Source: Dendrophyllia cribrosa (taxonomy: Eukaryota > Cnidaria > Anthozoa > Scleractinia > Dendrophylliidae). Taken from it: 64,000 nt of DNA. Location of the stretch: the NCBI GenBank assembly GCA_024195265.1, contig JAJLRJ010000010.1, forward strand, positions 32,255,445-32,319,444. Direction: 5' to 3'. Shown here in pieces: positions 34,336-47,200 of the stretch. Below the pieces are notes generated by a model that ran no database searches, had not been told where the DNA came from, and saw nothing but the letters and a program-made list of their open reading frames with translations. The first letter of the stretch is position 1; every line of letters begins with the position of its first letter. Position numbers and translations under genes: made by a program.

Positions 34336-35974
34336 CTAAACACCTCAGAGTTTTCAGAGTTTTCCAGGTTTCTTTTGGCTTGTCACAAAATCTTTCTTCC
34401 ACAAAGTTTTTTTAGTAAGATAATGTGAAACAGGTAAAAGAAAGGCTGATGCAAATGTCATCAGTAATCAAAGTTTTATTCCAGTCTTGACACCATAGCG
34501 TTTTAATTAGTTCGCTTACTTTTTCATTTGTTATCATAATCAATCATCAATGGGGTAATGAGCTTATCACCAGCCACCTCCCCCTCTCCCTTTTGTCGAG
34601 GAGGGGGGGGGGGGCAGCTGTACACAGGCCATCCCAGCAGAGTAATGCTAAGGACATTGGTTTGTTGACTTTGTCAACCCTCTCACTGCCCAAACAGGAT
34701 GAAAACATTCATTCTGAAAATATCAAGAAATTAACTGAATACTCATCATGCATGCAGTAGCTTTCAACTGAATGATCATACTTTGGGAGTTTCATCAATG
34801 AGTACAGGTTTGAGCTTGTAAGTGAATTAAATGTTAACATCGCAGTTCTTGAGTGTAAATGAGGGCATTACACGTAATATATCAAACATGAGACACAGTG
34901 TTTCATCTGATTTCCAAACACTCATTAAACATTTCATGAATTATTAATGAGTTTGACAAGCCCGATGAAAGCCAAGCAGGGATCGGATGAGGGTGACATT
35001 TATACTAAAAGCTTGAGGATCGAGGGAGGAGGGGGGGGGGGGGGGTCGAGTTAGGGTGGAATTTATACTTAGTGAGGATATCAGCAAAAGGGATACCCAA
35101 TAGGGGAATTTTTGTTTACCATTTTTGCTTCATTTTAGCATATGTCTCGTTCTCTAACCCACCTACAAAAAAAATCAAAGCACAATTTGATTTCTCTGAA
35201 AATTTGAGCCCAATATGCGAGATACACTTCATGCAATGCTGTATTAAAAACTTTAAATTTTACAAAAAATGTATGGCTCATTAGTACTTTTGCCACCCAA
35301 CAATTTTGCAGTTTTTGATAGCAGATATTTCCTTAAATATTGCATGAAAAAACCTGAAAATTGCATAGATTACTAAGTTTAACAAGCTCTTTCAACTTTT
35401 GAAGTCAATTCGTATTTAGCATGATGCCAAGTTCTTTATGCAGATTTATATGCTAATAAAGCAAAATGTAAACAATGACGTCAACAAAGATTCCCAAACA
35501 TCCTCCCGGGATGGCCTCTGATAAGAACAAAACAGATCATAACAAATGTTTATTTAAAATTCTATTTGAGATGAGAATATGCAACCATTAGTAATAATAC
35601 TGCTAAAATATAAGACCAATATTAGTGCATGGCATTTAAATTTAATTGTTTTACCAAGATATTTTGTCAATGGATACTCTGATAGTCATGTTTTAACAAT
35701 GCCACCACATCATCAAACTCTGAAAACTCACAACTTTCTTTTGACAGGAGACAAAAGGAAGCTTTGTGTTTAGCTTGAGAAACAGACGTTTCACAGCTCC
35801 ATTATGAGTAATGTCCAAATAACATCTGAGTAACAAGCACGACATACCACTATCTAGTAAGGAGTAGTGGTTCTCGTTGGTGTCATAAATCTATTCACCC
35901 CTAATAGTGATCGGCCAAGTTCTCCATTATAAAAAAAAATCAGAATTCCATTTTGTAAAATATCAATAAACTAA

Positions 35975-36270
35975 CATCACCACAGGAAAGTACTGCTCAG
36001 TAGCTTTCATTTGAATGGTCACACTTTAGGATTTCATCCACAGACTCAACAGATCGAACTACCCTGTACAGCGTAATAAACAGTACCACAAGAAAGTACT
36101 GCTCAGTAGCTTTCATTTGAATGGTCACACTTTAGGATTTCTACCAGATTTCTACCAGACTCAAAAGTTAGAATCACCTGTACAGCAAAATAAACAGTAC
36201 CACAGGAAAGTACTGCTCAGTAGCTTTCATTTGAATGGCCACACTTTAGGATTTCAACCAGACTCTAAAG
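35975..36270 (+). repeat. 107 bp dispersed repeat, about 3 units
   Basis: ACAGGAAAGTACTGCTCAGT, TTTCATTTGAATGGTCACAC and GATTTCATCCACAGACTCAA occur at a period of about 107 bases. Confidence 0.9.
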
Positions 36271-36302
36271 TTAGCACCATTTAAAAATTCAGGCTTGAAT
36301 GG

Positions 36303-36390
36303 GATCAAGCCTGAATTTTTTTCAGGTTGCTTTTTCAACTGCTTAAGTTGAGAGCACACTGCAAGGATCACAAATTTCACTCTAGTCTCC
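36303..36390 (+). mobile_element. 5'-truncated copy of the second SINE family
   Basis: It matches the body of the SINE at 18130-18290 in the opposite orientation: TCAAGCCTGAATTTTTTTCA, TGCTTAAGTTG, CACTGCAAGGATCAC. The tRNA-like head is missing. Confidence 0.65.
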
Positions 36391-36689
36391 TTCATAGCTA
36401 TTTCTTGAATCGAATGGTCTGACCCAACCAGAAACACTATGAACATGACGTCTTCAGGAAAGATTTCAAAGATTTTTGATTAAACTTCATTTTACATGAA
36501 TTTGTCACCTGAACATAATATTTCAACACATGACACTTGTCATGGACAAATTCAGTGCTTGCCAAAATAAAGAAAAAAAAAACATATATCTCTTGCTATT
36601 ATTTAGCATTACCACACAATAGACTTCTTAAAAATTATTACTTCTTAAAACATTAATCCTTTGACCTCTCTCAACTCCCACTTACAAGC

Positions 36690-36935
36690 TATGGGTGTAT
36701 GATGACAACAGTGAAATGAAGATGGCACAAGGGTTATTAGAAAATAACAAGGGAAGGGGAGAGGTATATATTCTGTCCCTTGCCTTTATGGCAGGCAGTG
36801 AAAAAGGGGAGGGAAAGGTTGAAATGAAATTAACACAGAGAGAGCACAGAGTACAAATGACGGAAATTTTCTCTTGCATGCTCTATCCCCTCTTTCCCTC
36901 TTCTCTTTAGCGCCTGACATGCAGGCTCAACCCTT
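36690..36935. mobile_element. Foldback element with purine/pyrimidine arms
   Basis: GAAAATAACAAGGGAAGGGG with GGCAGGCAGTGAAAAAGGGG on one side and a pyrimidine-rich TCTATCCCCTCTTTCCCTCT then GCCTGACATGCAGGCT on the other. A similarly built element lies at 37490-37690, and a fragment lies at 14250-14345. Confidence 0.55.
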
Positions 36936-37135
36936 TCACTCCCAGGGTCAATTATGGAGACATGTAATGTAGTTCTAACTTTTTAGTTTGTCAACAAAAT
37001 CCTATGGTGTGACCATTCAAATGAAACCTCTTTGGTCGTACTTTTGCATGGTACCAATTGTTTTTCAATATTTTATACAATGAAATTTGGAATTTGTTTT
37101 GAACTTTGATTTTTTGCACTCTTGCGAGTTAAAGG
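36935..37135 (-). repeat. 107 bp dispersed repeat, inverse orientation
   Basis: It contains TATGGTGTGACCATTCAAAT and GCATGGTACCAATTGTTTTT, close to the copy at the left window edge. Confidence 0.75.
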
Positions 37136-37489
37136 GTTACCGGTAATATGGTCCTGAAGAAAGACCTTTTCTACACCTGCAAAGTGTGACAGGGTCTTTA
37201 TTGAATGTTTAATATGGGAAATGTGCCTTTCACATGAACTATATTTTCCATTTAAAGTTTATCTTTACTTCTTTAACATATTCACATTGCCTACACTTTT
37301 TTCATGGGATGAAATGAAAGGAGGTTCATCATCTTGGTAAAATGGGGTATGTTACTGGGGAGATTTGGGGAAAGGAAAAAACAACATCAGAGGGAGCTTC
37401 CCAATTGGAGCTTATAATATTTTTTTTATATCACAGTTGCATTGTTGGGAAAATACATACATCAGCTTCACAGAGTGACTAATGTAACA

Positions 37490-37690
37490 AGGGCCATTAA
37501 AGCCTGTATTTCAGGCACTAAAAAAGGGGAAGGGGGGATTTTGGGTGCACACGAAGTGAGCAGAGAGAATGCAGAGTGGAAAGAGAGGGTGTGGTACCTC
37601 CCCCTTCTCTTTACGCTCTCTCCACCCCCAAATCCCCTCTGCCCTTCCCCTTTCCACCGCATACAACGCAGGTTAGGGGCACTTAGGACA
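37490..37690. mobile_element. Foldback element, second copy of the 36.7 kb type
   Basis: GCCTGTATTTCAGGCACTAA with AAAAGGGGAAGGGGGGA on the left faces CCCTTCCCCTTTCCACCGCA and CAACGCAGGTTA on the right. Confidence 0.55.
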
Positions 37691-38198
37691 ATTAAAACCA
37701 GTCTCTTCAGAACAGCAACAGAGAACTCCAATTTTGTTATTTAATTGCAATCAGTGTTGGGGAAACACAGCATTCCATCTTAGAATTAAGTTTCAATTCT
37801 CTATGTTCTGTTCTCCTTTGCGATTGGTTTTCATTGACTTAATGAAACTGGCAATATTAGCCATGCTGCAACTATGTTTAAGCCAAAATAAAAACATTAA
37901 TGCAGTTTAATGAACTATTATTTTATAGGAGAATATTTCCTATGTCCAGATTCTCTACTTTGAAGAAAAAGATAATATGCAGAGTTCATTTAATTATAAA
38001 AACATTTTACAGAATGCACGAAAAACAATGCAACCTATGATACACTTAATTGTTCTAACAACCTATAGCCGGCATTCTTTATCCTTTTTTCCATGATTTA
38101 TGAGTTCATTTCCTCTCGGTTTGATCCATCTTTGTAGCTGTTACAGCCAATTGGGAATTTTTGCTGCCATATGCCCTGAATCAGTGAGTATCTACTAT

Positions 38199-38258
38199 CT
38201 ACATAAATGGATTTGTAGATTGTCCTTGTCTCTGCATGGCTTGCTGCGACCCGGCGTT
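38199..38258 (-). CDS. AGFG1: AGFG terminal exon (NPF tail and stop)
   Basis: After a TTTTTTAG acceptor the frame reads NAGSQQAMQRQGQSTNPFM and stops, in phase 0 with exon 6. Ending on NPF is the family pattern. If the exon 6 donor were not used, the frame would instead end after VRTL. Confidence 0.88.
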   Translation of the reverse strand, partial: NAGSQQAMQRQGQSTNPFM

Positions 38259-41200
38259 CTAAAAAAGCCAATAATTATCAGGATACATTTTAGAAAATTG
38301 ACGACAAAAAACTGGAGTGCAAAGAAAGTGAGTAATGCCAAGGGGGGCCATGCTACTCTGTGATAGGAATGACAAAGTGTCCTCCCTCATCTATAAAAAT
38401 TCAACATGTAACGCACATATTTCTGTCACATGTAAAGTAATATGAAAATGAGAAATAACTTTGTCAAATATGAAGTATATGTTACTGACCATACTTTCAC
38501 ACAATCCTGGACACAAGTGAACCATGACTTAAAACATATTATGAGACTTAAACTTGGAATGGCAAGAAAAATGGATGAATATTAACTTGGCTGACTTTTA
38601 ATCCTTGATTAAAAACACAATTTTTTGTAAGGCTGCATTAAACAAGATGAAGAAGGGTGACAACTCCATAACAAAACTATTATTATTTTGCAAAACTAAC
38701 TTTTCTCTTTTAGGTGTCAGTGAAAGAGTTGCTACATGTGTATTTTAACCATGTGCTTTTTAACAAAAAAAAAACGATACAAAAAAAGACATGTGGTGCG
38801 CCAGAACTTTACTTGCCTAGTTACAACTTTACTTATAATGTACGTACCATAAATGGGTTGGCTTGTTGACTTTGTTGCCAACTGCCAAATTGTTGCATTT
38901 GTTGTTGTTGTTGTGGTTGTCCAAACTGTCCAGCACCCATTCCAGCCATACCACCGCCAAATGCTGCACCCCCCTGATTCCCAAAACCACCACTTGGCTG
39001 TCCACCAAATCCACCAGGACTTCCAAACCCAGAGGGCTGCTGCGGACTGCCAAAGCTGCCACCGCCTGACATTGGATTAGCTCCAAATCCACCTGTTGAT
39101 GTGCCAAACCCAGATGGCAACTGCGCACTTCCAAACCCAGAAGTTGGCTGTGCAGAACCGAATCCTTGATTACTGCCAAACCCAGGTTGGTTTCCACCAA
39201 AGTTCATTTGACTTCGCATTTGATGTTGCTGTTGTTGTGGTTGTTGTTGACCGCCACCCATTTTTCCAAACTGGTTCCATGCCATTGCTGTCATGCCAGC
39301 ACCTCCAAAGCTAAGATTTTGTTGAGTGGATGTGGATGGCATACCCATGTTTTGACCTGCTCCCATTTGTTGCTGCCCTGTCATGCCTCCCCAGCCAGGC
39401 TGCTGACTTCCACTGAATGACGACTGCTGGGCCGATGTAAAGTTGCCAAACCCTCCACCAGGTTGGTTACCACCAAAAGCTGTATTTGATGGCTGGCCAC
39501 CAAAGCCCGAACTTACTGGCTGATTGCCAAATGCAGAATTTGTTGGCTGATTGCCAAATGCGGAACTTGTTGGCTGATTGCCAAATGCGGAGCTTGTTGG
39601 TTGAGCTGAACTAAAACTTCCAAACCCACCTCCAGCACTGGATGTCGCTGACATACTACTAGCAGGGCTCATGTTTCTTGTGGGACCATTGAGCTGTCCG
39701 CCCAGACCCTGAAATGGATTGGATGGTTGCTGTTGAGGCTGCTGGGAAGGAAAGCCACCAGAACCCACACCTGATGTTGTACTTGAGAATGGGTTGGGTC
39801 CACTTGACATCCCGAACGACGACGTTCCCGTAGAACCAAAGCCTGATGCGGAACTGACACTGGTGTTACTGCTACTTGCAGATGGACCAAACAAGTTATC
39901 CAACTGACTCAATGCTGCATACCTATCACTAGCAGAAGGTGCACCTCCTGAGGCTGACACTAGAGGCCCAAAACCAGAGTTAGATGTTGCTGGTGGCTGT
40001 GAGGGAGCTGCAGGGAAATAAATAGTAATAACCATTATTACAAGACTGTGTAGCACTCTTAAATTCTCAGAAGCATTTCTCTCCATTCTCCTTACACAAA
40101 TGTCCCCTGCCTAGTTGCTCTCTAATCCCCAGGGAGGGTACTCAGGTATAATATTGATGGGAAGTGCAAGGGCCTTTTTGTGATCTGAGGACTTCTTTTG
40201 TGTTAGATATTTTGTGGTGACTTTTTTGGGGTGAAAGATTTTGGTGAGGACTTGTTGGGGGGTTGGAAAAAGCGTGACCTTTTAATGCAGAGAGAAAAGG
40301 GACTTTTTGGGATTATGCTCAGGGCTATTGGATGATCCGATAGGTCTTGGATGTTGGCATCAGCCATGTCAGTTGTTACACATTGCTATTAGCCATTTAT
40401 TCAAGTATGTTATTACCTTAATATTATTACCCTATTATTACCTTATTATCAGGGAACACTTAAAGCTGAATTACAGTCCATACTGCGCAATCTTGGGGTT
40501 TGTTTTCATTTTTTGTTTTGAATTTGTTAATATGTTACACTTCGGTAATAGCATACATGGAGTAAATGGCAGTAAACCGTCAGTCTGCCATTACAGCTGT
40601 TGTGTTTATGAATGCTCGATGAGCTGAAACGTCGGTTTGGGAAAACTTTGGGGTTCTTTTACTTGTTATTTATGTTTGGCAAAGACATCTGACATTAATA
40701 ATGAGGGAAAAGGTAAGTTTGTCCCGTAATTTTCATTTTCGCAAGTAAATGTTCCTTGTTTGTGAGTCTCACAAACATTGCTGAGCTGAGATTGCGCAGT
40801 ACAGACTGTAATTCATCTTTAAGAATGTATTTTAATATAACAAGTTTGAAGATAACAGAAGCACGAGACAATACAATTCCTTTCCATGCAATTGAATGTT
40901 TGCTGCAAGAAAAGCAAAACGGTGGAAAACAATAGAAGCCTTGCTCCTGTACAAACCAAAACAACAACAGTCTTTAAAATCAGTGAACCAAACTTTTGAT
41001 CTGACCTGTTGATGTCTGTGCTGCAAATGCATTGAATCCTCCAGAAGAAGCTGGCGGTGATCCAAAAGCATCAAAGAAATTTGACTGCTGCTGTGGTTGT
41101 ACCGCAGGTTGTTGTTGTTGTTGCTGGGGTGGGGCACCAAATGCTGCAAAACTTGGTTGTGCTTGTTGAATAGGCTGTGGTGCTGATGAACCAAAAGGGT

Positions 41201-44200
41201 CAAATGTATTCTGAGCAGGAGCTGCTGGCTGTGCTCCAAATGCATTGAATGAAGCAAAGCCACCTTGCTGAGGAGGTGAACCAAACTGACCTGGAAATAA
41301 AAGTTAAGATTTACTAATGATGCAATTTAACCAAAAGCAATGTTCCTTACTATACAAAAATTAACACTCCACAAAAATTAGTGGAGTAAAGTTAAAGTCA
41401 TTCCTTAGTATTGCATTGCGCATCACGTACTGCGCATAATTTCTTGCGTCATTAGCGCGCGCACAGTCCAAACCAAGAAGGTTTCCTTTGAGGTTAAGTT
41501 GGCCAAATGAATAAGAGATTGTTTTCTCCTAATCGAGCATGGTGACCCCTATTTTTTATTAATGTAATTTACTCGTTATAGGACTCTAAAAAACATATTT
41601 TAAGCAGAAAAAAAGTTTAGTGGTAGAACTTGTATTAATTCTGTGTAAATCGCGTGAAACTCTGTATTTGGAGCCAATGGGGAGTATGTAGTGATGCCGA
41701 AGCAGTCCGATTTCCTTGCAAAATTTGTAAGACCGGGCAATTTGAAATGACTTCCCTGAAAGAATATTGCATAATCAAATATATAATGTTAAAATTTCAA
41801 TAGTAATCATAGTTTTCTGCAGGTAATAACAATCCTTTTCTCGGTGTTCGAGTTTCGAACATTTTTCTCACATTATAAAAAGTCGCTATAAATAACGGCC
41901 GTGCAGTGTAAAAACAAGCACGGTGACCCTCTCTTTTTATTGCATTTTTTGAATGTTCTAAGCATAGTTATCAATCGTATCAAGTTTGAAAAAAAGTTCA
42001 GTATAAGATCCTTTTCGAGGGAATTACCTACATCACTATTTTTTTATATTTGACTAACAGACATTAGTGCCGTAAAGAGTAAGGAAGACTGATTTTCCAA
42101 AATTAGGGCAGTTTTTCAGCTATCTTATCTCCAAAATGAGTTGATGACCTCCCATTTTTTTTTGTGGGGGGGGGGGGGGGGGGGGGGGGGGGGAGGGGGC
42201 TTTTTTGACATAAGTAACTCATTTTACCACAATTGCCGGTAATCTCGCAATCTGATTGGTTGATGCGGGTGGTAAATGACAGTGCAGAAAACGGTGCTGA
42301 TGCTAACATCGCACAATTTCTAAATATTGTGGTAAAAAAAAACAGGTTTCCACTGGTTTTCCATGGTGTGGACTCTTATTTACCACGATTTACGTCATCA
42401 CATAGTCAAAATTTGTTGATGACTCACTTGGCTGCACCTCGTGAGTCCACAACATTTTGACCATGTGATGACGTAAATCGTGGTAAATAAGAGTCCACAC
42501 CATGGAAAACCGGTGGAAATTTGCTAATTACCTAATATTGTAGCTACAGCCAATGTTTTATGAAAAAAAAAGAGGTTCCATTGCAACAGAAAAATTCTAA
42601 CCTTGAGGCTGTGGTTGAGCAAATGGATCTCCACCTAAATCACCAAGTAAGTCTACTGATGGCGGCTTTGGTTGTGGTGGAGCTGGCTGAGCCTGAGCCA
42701 CCTGGACCTGCCCTGGGGGTGGGGCAACAGATACAGGCATTGCTGAGGAGCTGTTCTGACTTCCTGTACGAGGTCTCTCCCTTGTAGCTTGTGCCTGAAT
42801 GAATGAAATACTGACGTGAGGAAGAAAGAAGGCTAAATAGTATGTGATACAGGTAGGTAGGTTTACAAGTAAGTACTCTACAATACTTGCGGTAGTTTGG
42901 CAGCCTTTGTGCAGGGGGGTTGTTTAACTGTGGTCAAACAAGAGAAATTTGCAAAAGTTAAGCAAAGTACTTAAAATTTAAGGTTGTCATTTTCTCTGTT
43001 TAAAGTTTAATATATTGCCAATACACTGTCAATTTACCAAACGTTTTGAAAGTTTACCAAAAAAGTTCTAAGTGTTTAAAAACTGTGAACTGCAGAATTG
43101 TCGGCACCATCTGCCAACATAACTTTGATCAGGCGCAAAGAGTTTTGGTCAGTTTTCAAATGAAAAACACTCATCATTTTGAGAAAAATTTAAAGAAAGT
43201 AACGTCAACTAATTTTTTTAATACATCCTTGCCCATATTTCCATTTAATATAAAATAAAATCCCACTAAATGAAATGAAAAATGCCTCGGACATTTGACA
43301 GCGGTGAAGGGGTTTGTATGCCTGGCCCGCTACTTTGAAAGTGGAGAAGACCCTGGGACAAAGTTACTGGTCCATTGCAGGGTTACCCCCAGCATTACAG
43401 ATACCATGCACCTCTTAACAACCTCTAATTTCATTGGACCTGGGTATCACGCAGCTCTATTGTTTTCAGGGCTAGGGTCCATTGTTGTGTTGTTTGTTGT
43501 ATTGTTTTCTCAGCAAATCAGAGAACAGAGCTGCATACTGCCTCCAGCATTATGTCACCAGTACAATGTGGAACAAAGTTTCTTGTTTAAAGTAAACATA
43601 ACAGCAGATACCAGAGTGTGATATCCAACAGAGGGAGGAGTCATGAATAGCAGGGTTGTTTTGGACAACATGTGAGGTGTTGGATATCCTGATTATTGGA
43701 GCAACATATAATATTATTTAAAGAAATTTTATAAACACTACCATAATCTCAGTGCTGGAAACGTAAATTTGAGAGCATTCACCTGAGCCAGGGCAAGTTA
43801 CTTTTAGAAAGGAATTGCCAATTTTTGTTTTTACTCAACCCAAAACAAAATCCCACACAGCCCCCACTAAAGAAAAAGGAAACCTTCCTTGTGAAAATAA
43901 TTAAGTAATTTTACAAGCATGTGCACACTGCAAAAGCCTCATGCGACAGCCGTAAACAAGAATTATACCATCTAAATAAATCTTAACAGTGAAAATTGTG
44001 CTTGCCAAACTAGGTAAGTGGCATCCAATTTGTACTTGTTCAAACAGATTAATTTACACTCACAGTGGCAAGTAGTTGCTAACTCTGCACTCTGTAACAA
44101 TATGAATATATCATATATGAATGTATGTGAAATAACATTTTGTTTCCAGCTTTACTTACTTGCACAGATACAGCAGGTGCATTTTCTCCTAAAAGATGCT

Positions 44201-47200
44201 TCAGTGGCTTGGGTTCAGGCTGGTTCTGACTTGTACTGTTAGCGGTAACTTGCTGTGGGGGAATGTACCATCTTTTCCGCTCATATTTCTGCACCATGAA
44301 ATCTTTTATCTTTTGGTCGTCTTTAGATTCTGGCTCTGGTGGCATTGAAGAGTTCCACAGACCAAGCCACACTTTTTTACAAAACTAAAATAATAACATG
44401 CTTCTCAATAACTTATTTACATGTATCAACGAGGCCTGACAACTTCACTTGCCTGGTAGCTTGAGGCTAGTGAAAATGGAATGTGCCAGATTAAGGATAG
44501 TCTTGCACAAAAGCAAACTTCATTTAACAGCATAAACAGCACCTCGGGAAAGTACTGTTTAACCCTTTAAGCCCTAACATCAAAATTTAAATTCTCATTT
44601 CTAGTCCTTACACTTCCTATAGAAGTAGTGGGGAGAAATTGTTTGGATATCAAGAGAACTCATCTTGTGTGATCATGTCCTTAATTCTCATGACCTTTTT
44701 TATTGATAAAGCATTAATATTACAATGAGAAATTTGATGCTGATCACTCTTAGGGCTTAAAGGGTTAAGATCTTTCAGTTGAATGGTCACACTTTGGGAT
44801 AACATTCACAGACTCAAAAGTTAGAACCACTTTGTACAGAATAATAAATGACTCCACCGGAAAATACTGTATAATAGGACAATCACATGACTTTTGGAGG
44901 GCATATAGTTTATCTGTGGCCCGAGTAGCATCATTTGCGCCCGAGCGGAGCGAGGGTGCAAATGATGCTACGAGGGTCACAAATAAACTATATGCCCGAC
45001 AAAAGTCATGTGATTATCATTATTATCAATACACAAGGCCAAATCGTACAAATTCATTTAATAAGAAAAAAAATGAAACAGGGCCGTAAATGCGTTTGCA
45101 GCCCGTCAAGTTCAATATCGCCCGCCACTCACGCGTGTTTTCTCGAAGGCAATTTCTTATTTGGCCACGTATATTGATAATAATAAGCATTTAAATTATC
45201 ACACATTAGAATTTCATTCATTGACTCAAAAGGTAGAACTAACTTGTACACCACTATAATAAATGTAGCACCTAAGGAAAGTAGTAGTGCTGCTCAGTAG
45301 TTGTCATATGAATGATCACACTTAAGGATTTCATCCACCCACTGAAAAGTTACAACCAACCTGAACAGTATAATAAACAGCACCACAGGAAAGTACTGCT
45401 CAGTAGCTTTCAATTGAATGATCACACCATAGGATTTCATCTACAGACACAAATGTTAGACCCACCTTGTACAGCATAATAAACAGCACCACAGGAAAGT
45501 ACTGCTCAGTAGCTTTCACTTTCTATTTCAAGTGTGTTAAAATATAGAACTATTTTACATAAAAAAGGAAGAACTTTAGAAGTGAGAATGTTTTTGAGCA
45601 TGCTGTCAAAGAAGAAATCGAAAACACTAAATGCATTGGTAATCCAACCGGCTTAGAGGATTAAGTTGTTAACATTTTATTTTTTAGTCCTAAACTAATT
45701 TTTAGAATAAATTTTGTCAAACTTCATGAGCAAGTACAACTAAATTTGGACATTATATACTTATTTGATCTGTCATTATAATAGTAAAAATAATTAAATT
45801 TTGTGTTTAATGTTAATGAAAATAAGGGGAGGGATGTGCATACAGCGTGCCTAATTGTTGATATTCTGTAGATATGGTTATGTTAATTGACTGCAATCCA
45901 CATGGAACATTTTCTTCAAGGATTGGAATTTTAATTTAACACCTTCACATTGCTTTATCTTTATAGAATAATCATAAGTTTGGATACAGTAAATAATTAA
46001 TTAATCGGTTAATTTTGATGTTGGCAGTAGCAAGAGCTTCTTTCTTTGTCCAAAATATTTAAAGATGTATTTTTAAATTTCATACAGAGCAACTTGACAC
46101 GAGTACAAGTTTTTAATAGAATATATACAAACCCGTGTGATTAAATCAGAAATGTTTAGAGGATCATCAACTGAATGAATCAATCAAAATTTACCAAAAG
46201 CAAGCGACAAACAAAGTCTTTGATAAAACTGCAGCTTCATGCATAGCAGCATTGTCTCTGATTTCCCATGAACAATAAAACCACAAGAACCTAAGTCCCG
46301 CCATTTTGTATACAAACACCTCAACTATTTTTTTTTTTGTTAAATTCTGAATGAATTTGCTGCTTTTCATATGCACCAAAAAATAGAAACGGAATAAAGA
46401 TTACACTTAAATTTAACATAGTGAGACAAAACTGTCTACAATGTGAAAATTGACAACCGGTAAGATAAAAATGCATTTCATACGACCGGCGCGAACAACA
46501 TCTAAGTTTACATGAGCTGAAATGGTAAGTCACGAATGGTCACGATTTCAGTCGTTAAATCGATTTTCTATATTTTAGATACAACAGTTTATCTTCCACA
46601 CATTGTAGTTATTTTATGGACTATCACAGAGCCGGGCTAGTTAGTTTACATTGCAACCACAAATCAACCTGCCTAATATTGGTCAAATGGATCGTTGTGG
46701 ATGTGAAATGCAGTCAAAACTATGTTAGGGGTGTTACGGTGTGCTGACATCAAATGTTCCTGTACTAAAATAGTTTAGTTTTAATTGAAAAGGTGCTGAC
46801 AAATTTGGTCCATTTATTAAATGTTTCGTTAGGAAGGAAACACACGAAGTAGCTAGAAATCAAAAATGTGTTGCCAGATTTGTACAATGGGAGAAAAGGC
46901 AGTAAGCTGTTTCGTTGCATTGTAAACTTACCTCATTTCCTTGGCCTTGTAAACTCTCTATTTCTTGCGGTGTGAAGCTGGTCATTGAGATTGATTTGAC
47001 TCTTTGAGGAGGGTTTAATCCTCGTCTGTGAAACGATAAGAAGAAGGCATTAGCCTTTAACATTTAGCTGCAAACTCAATCATTTGACTAAACTTGACGC
47101 AAAAAACCTCGCCAAAATTTACGCCATCTCAACTCACAAAATGCCACTACATGATGTACAAACGAAAGATCCTATTGTCGTATTCACATATGTAGGCCCT

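Larger units (their letters stand above)
28462..38198. other. Intergenic region between the PIX start and the AGFG end
   Basis: It contains the presumed PIX promoter side (28462 upward) and the AGFG 3' flank (below 38198). Apart from the inverted-repeat elements, SINE tail, microsatellites and 107 bp repeats listed separately, no coding exon was recognised on either strand. The stretches 28620-30036, 32160-33300, 33740-35970 and 37140-37490 show no feature. Confidence 0.7.

Noticed and set aside
38853..39420. Plus-strand and other-frame open frames across the AGFG last large exon
   Set aside because: They overlap a well-supported coding exon and exist only because its Gln/Gly codons are stop-poor in other frames.
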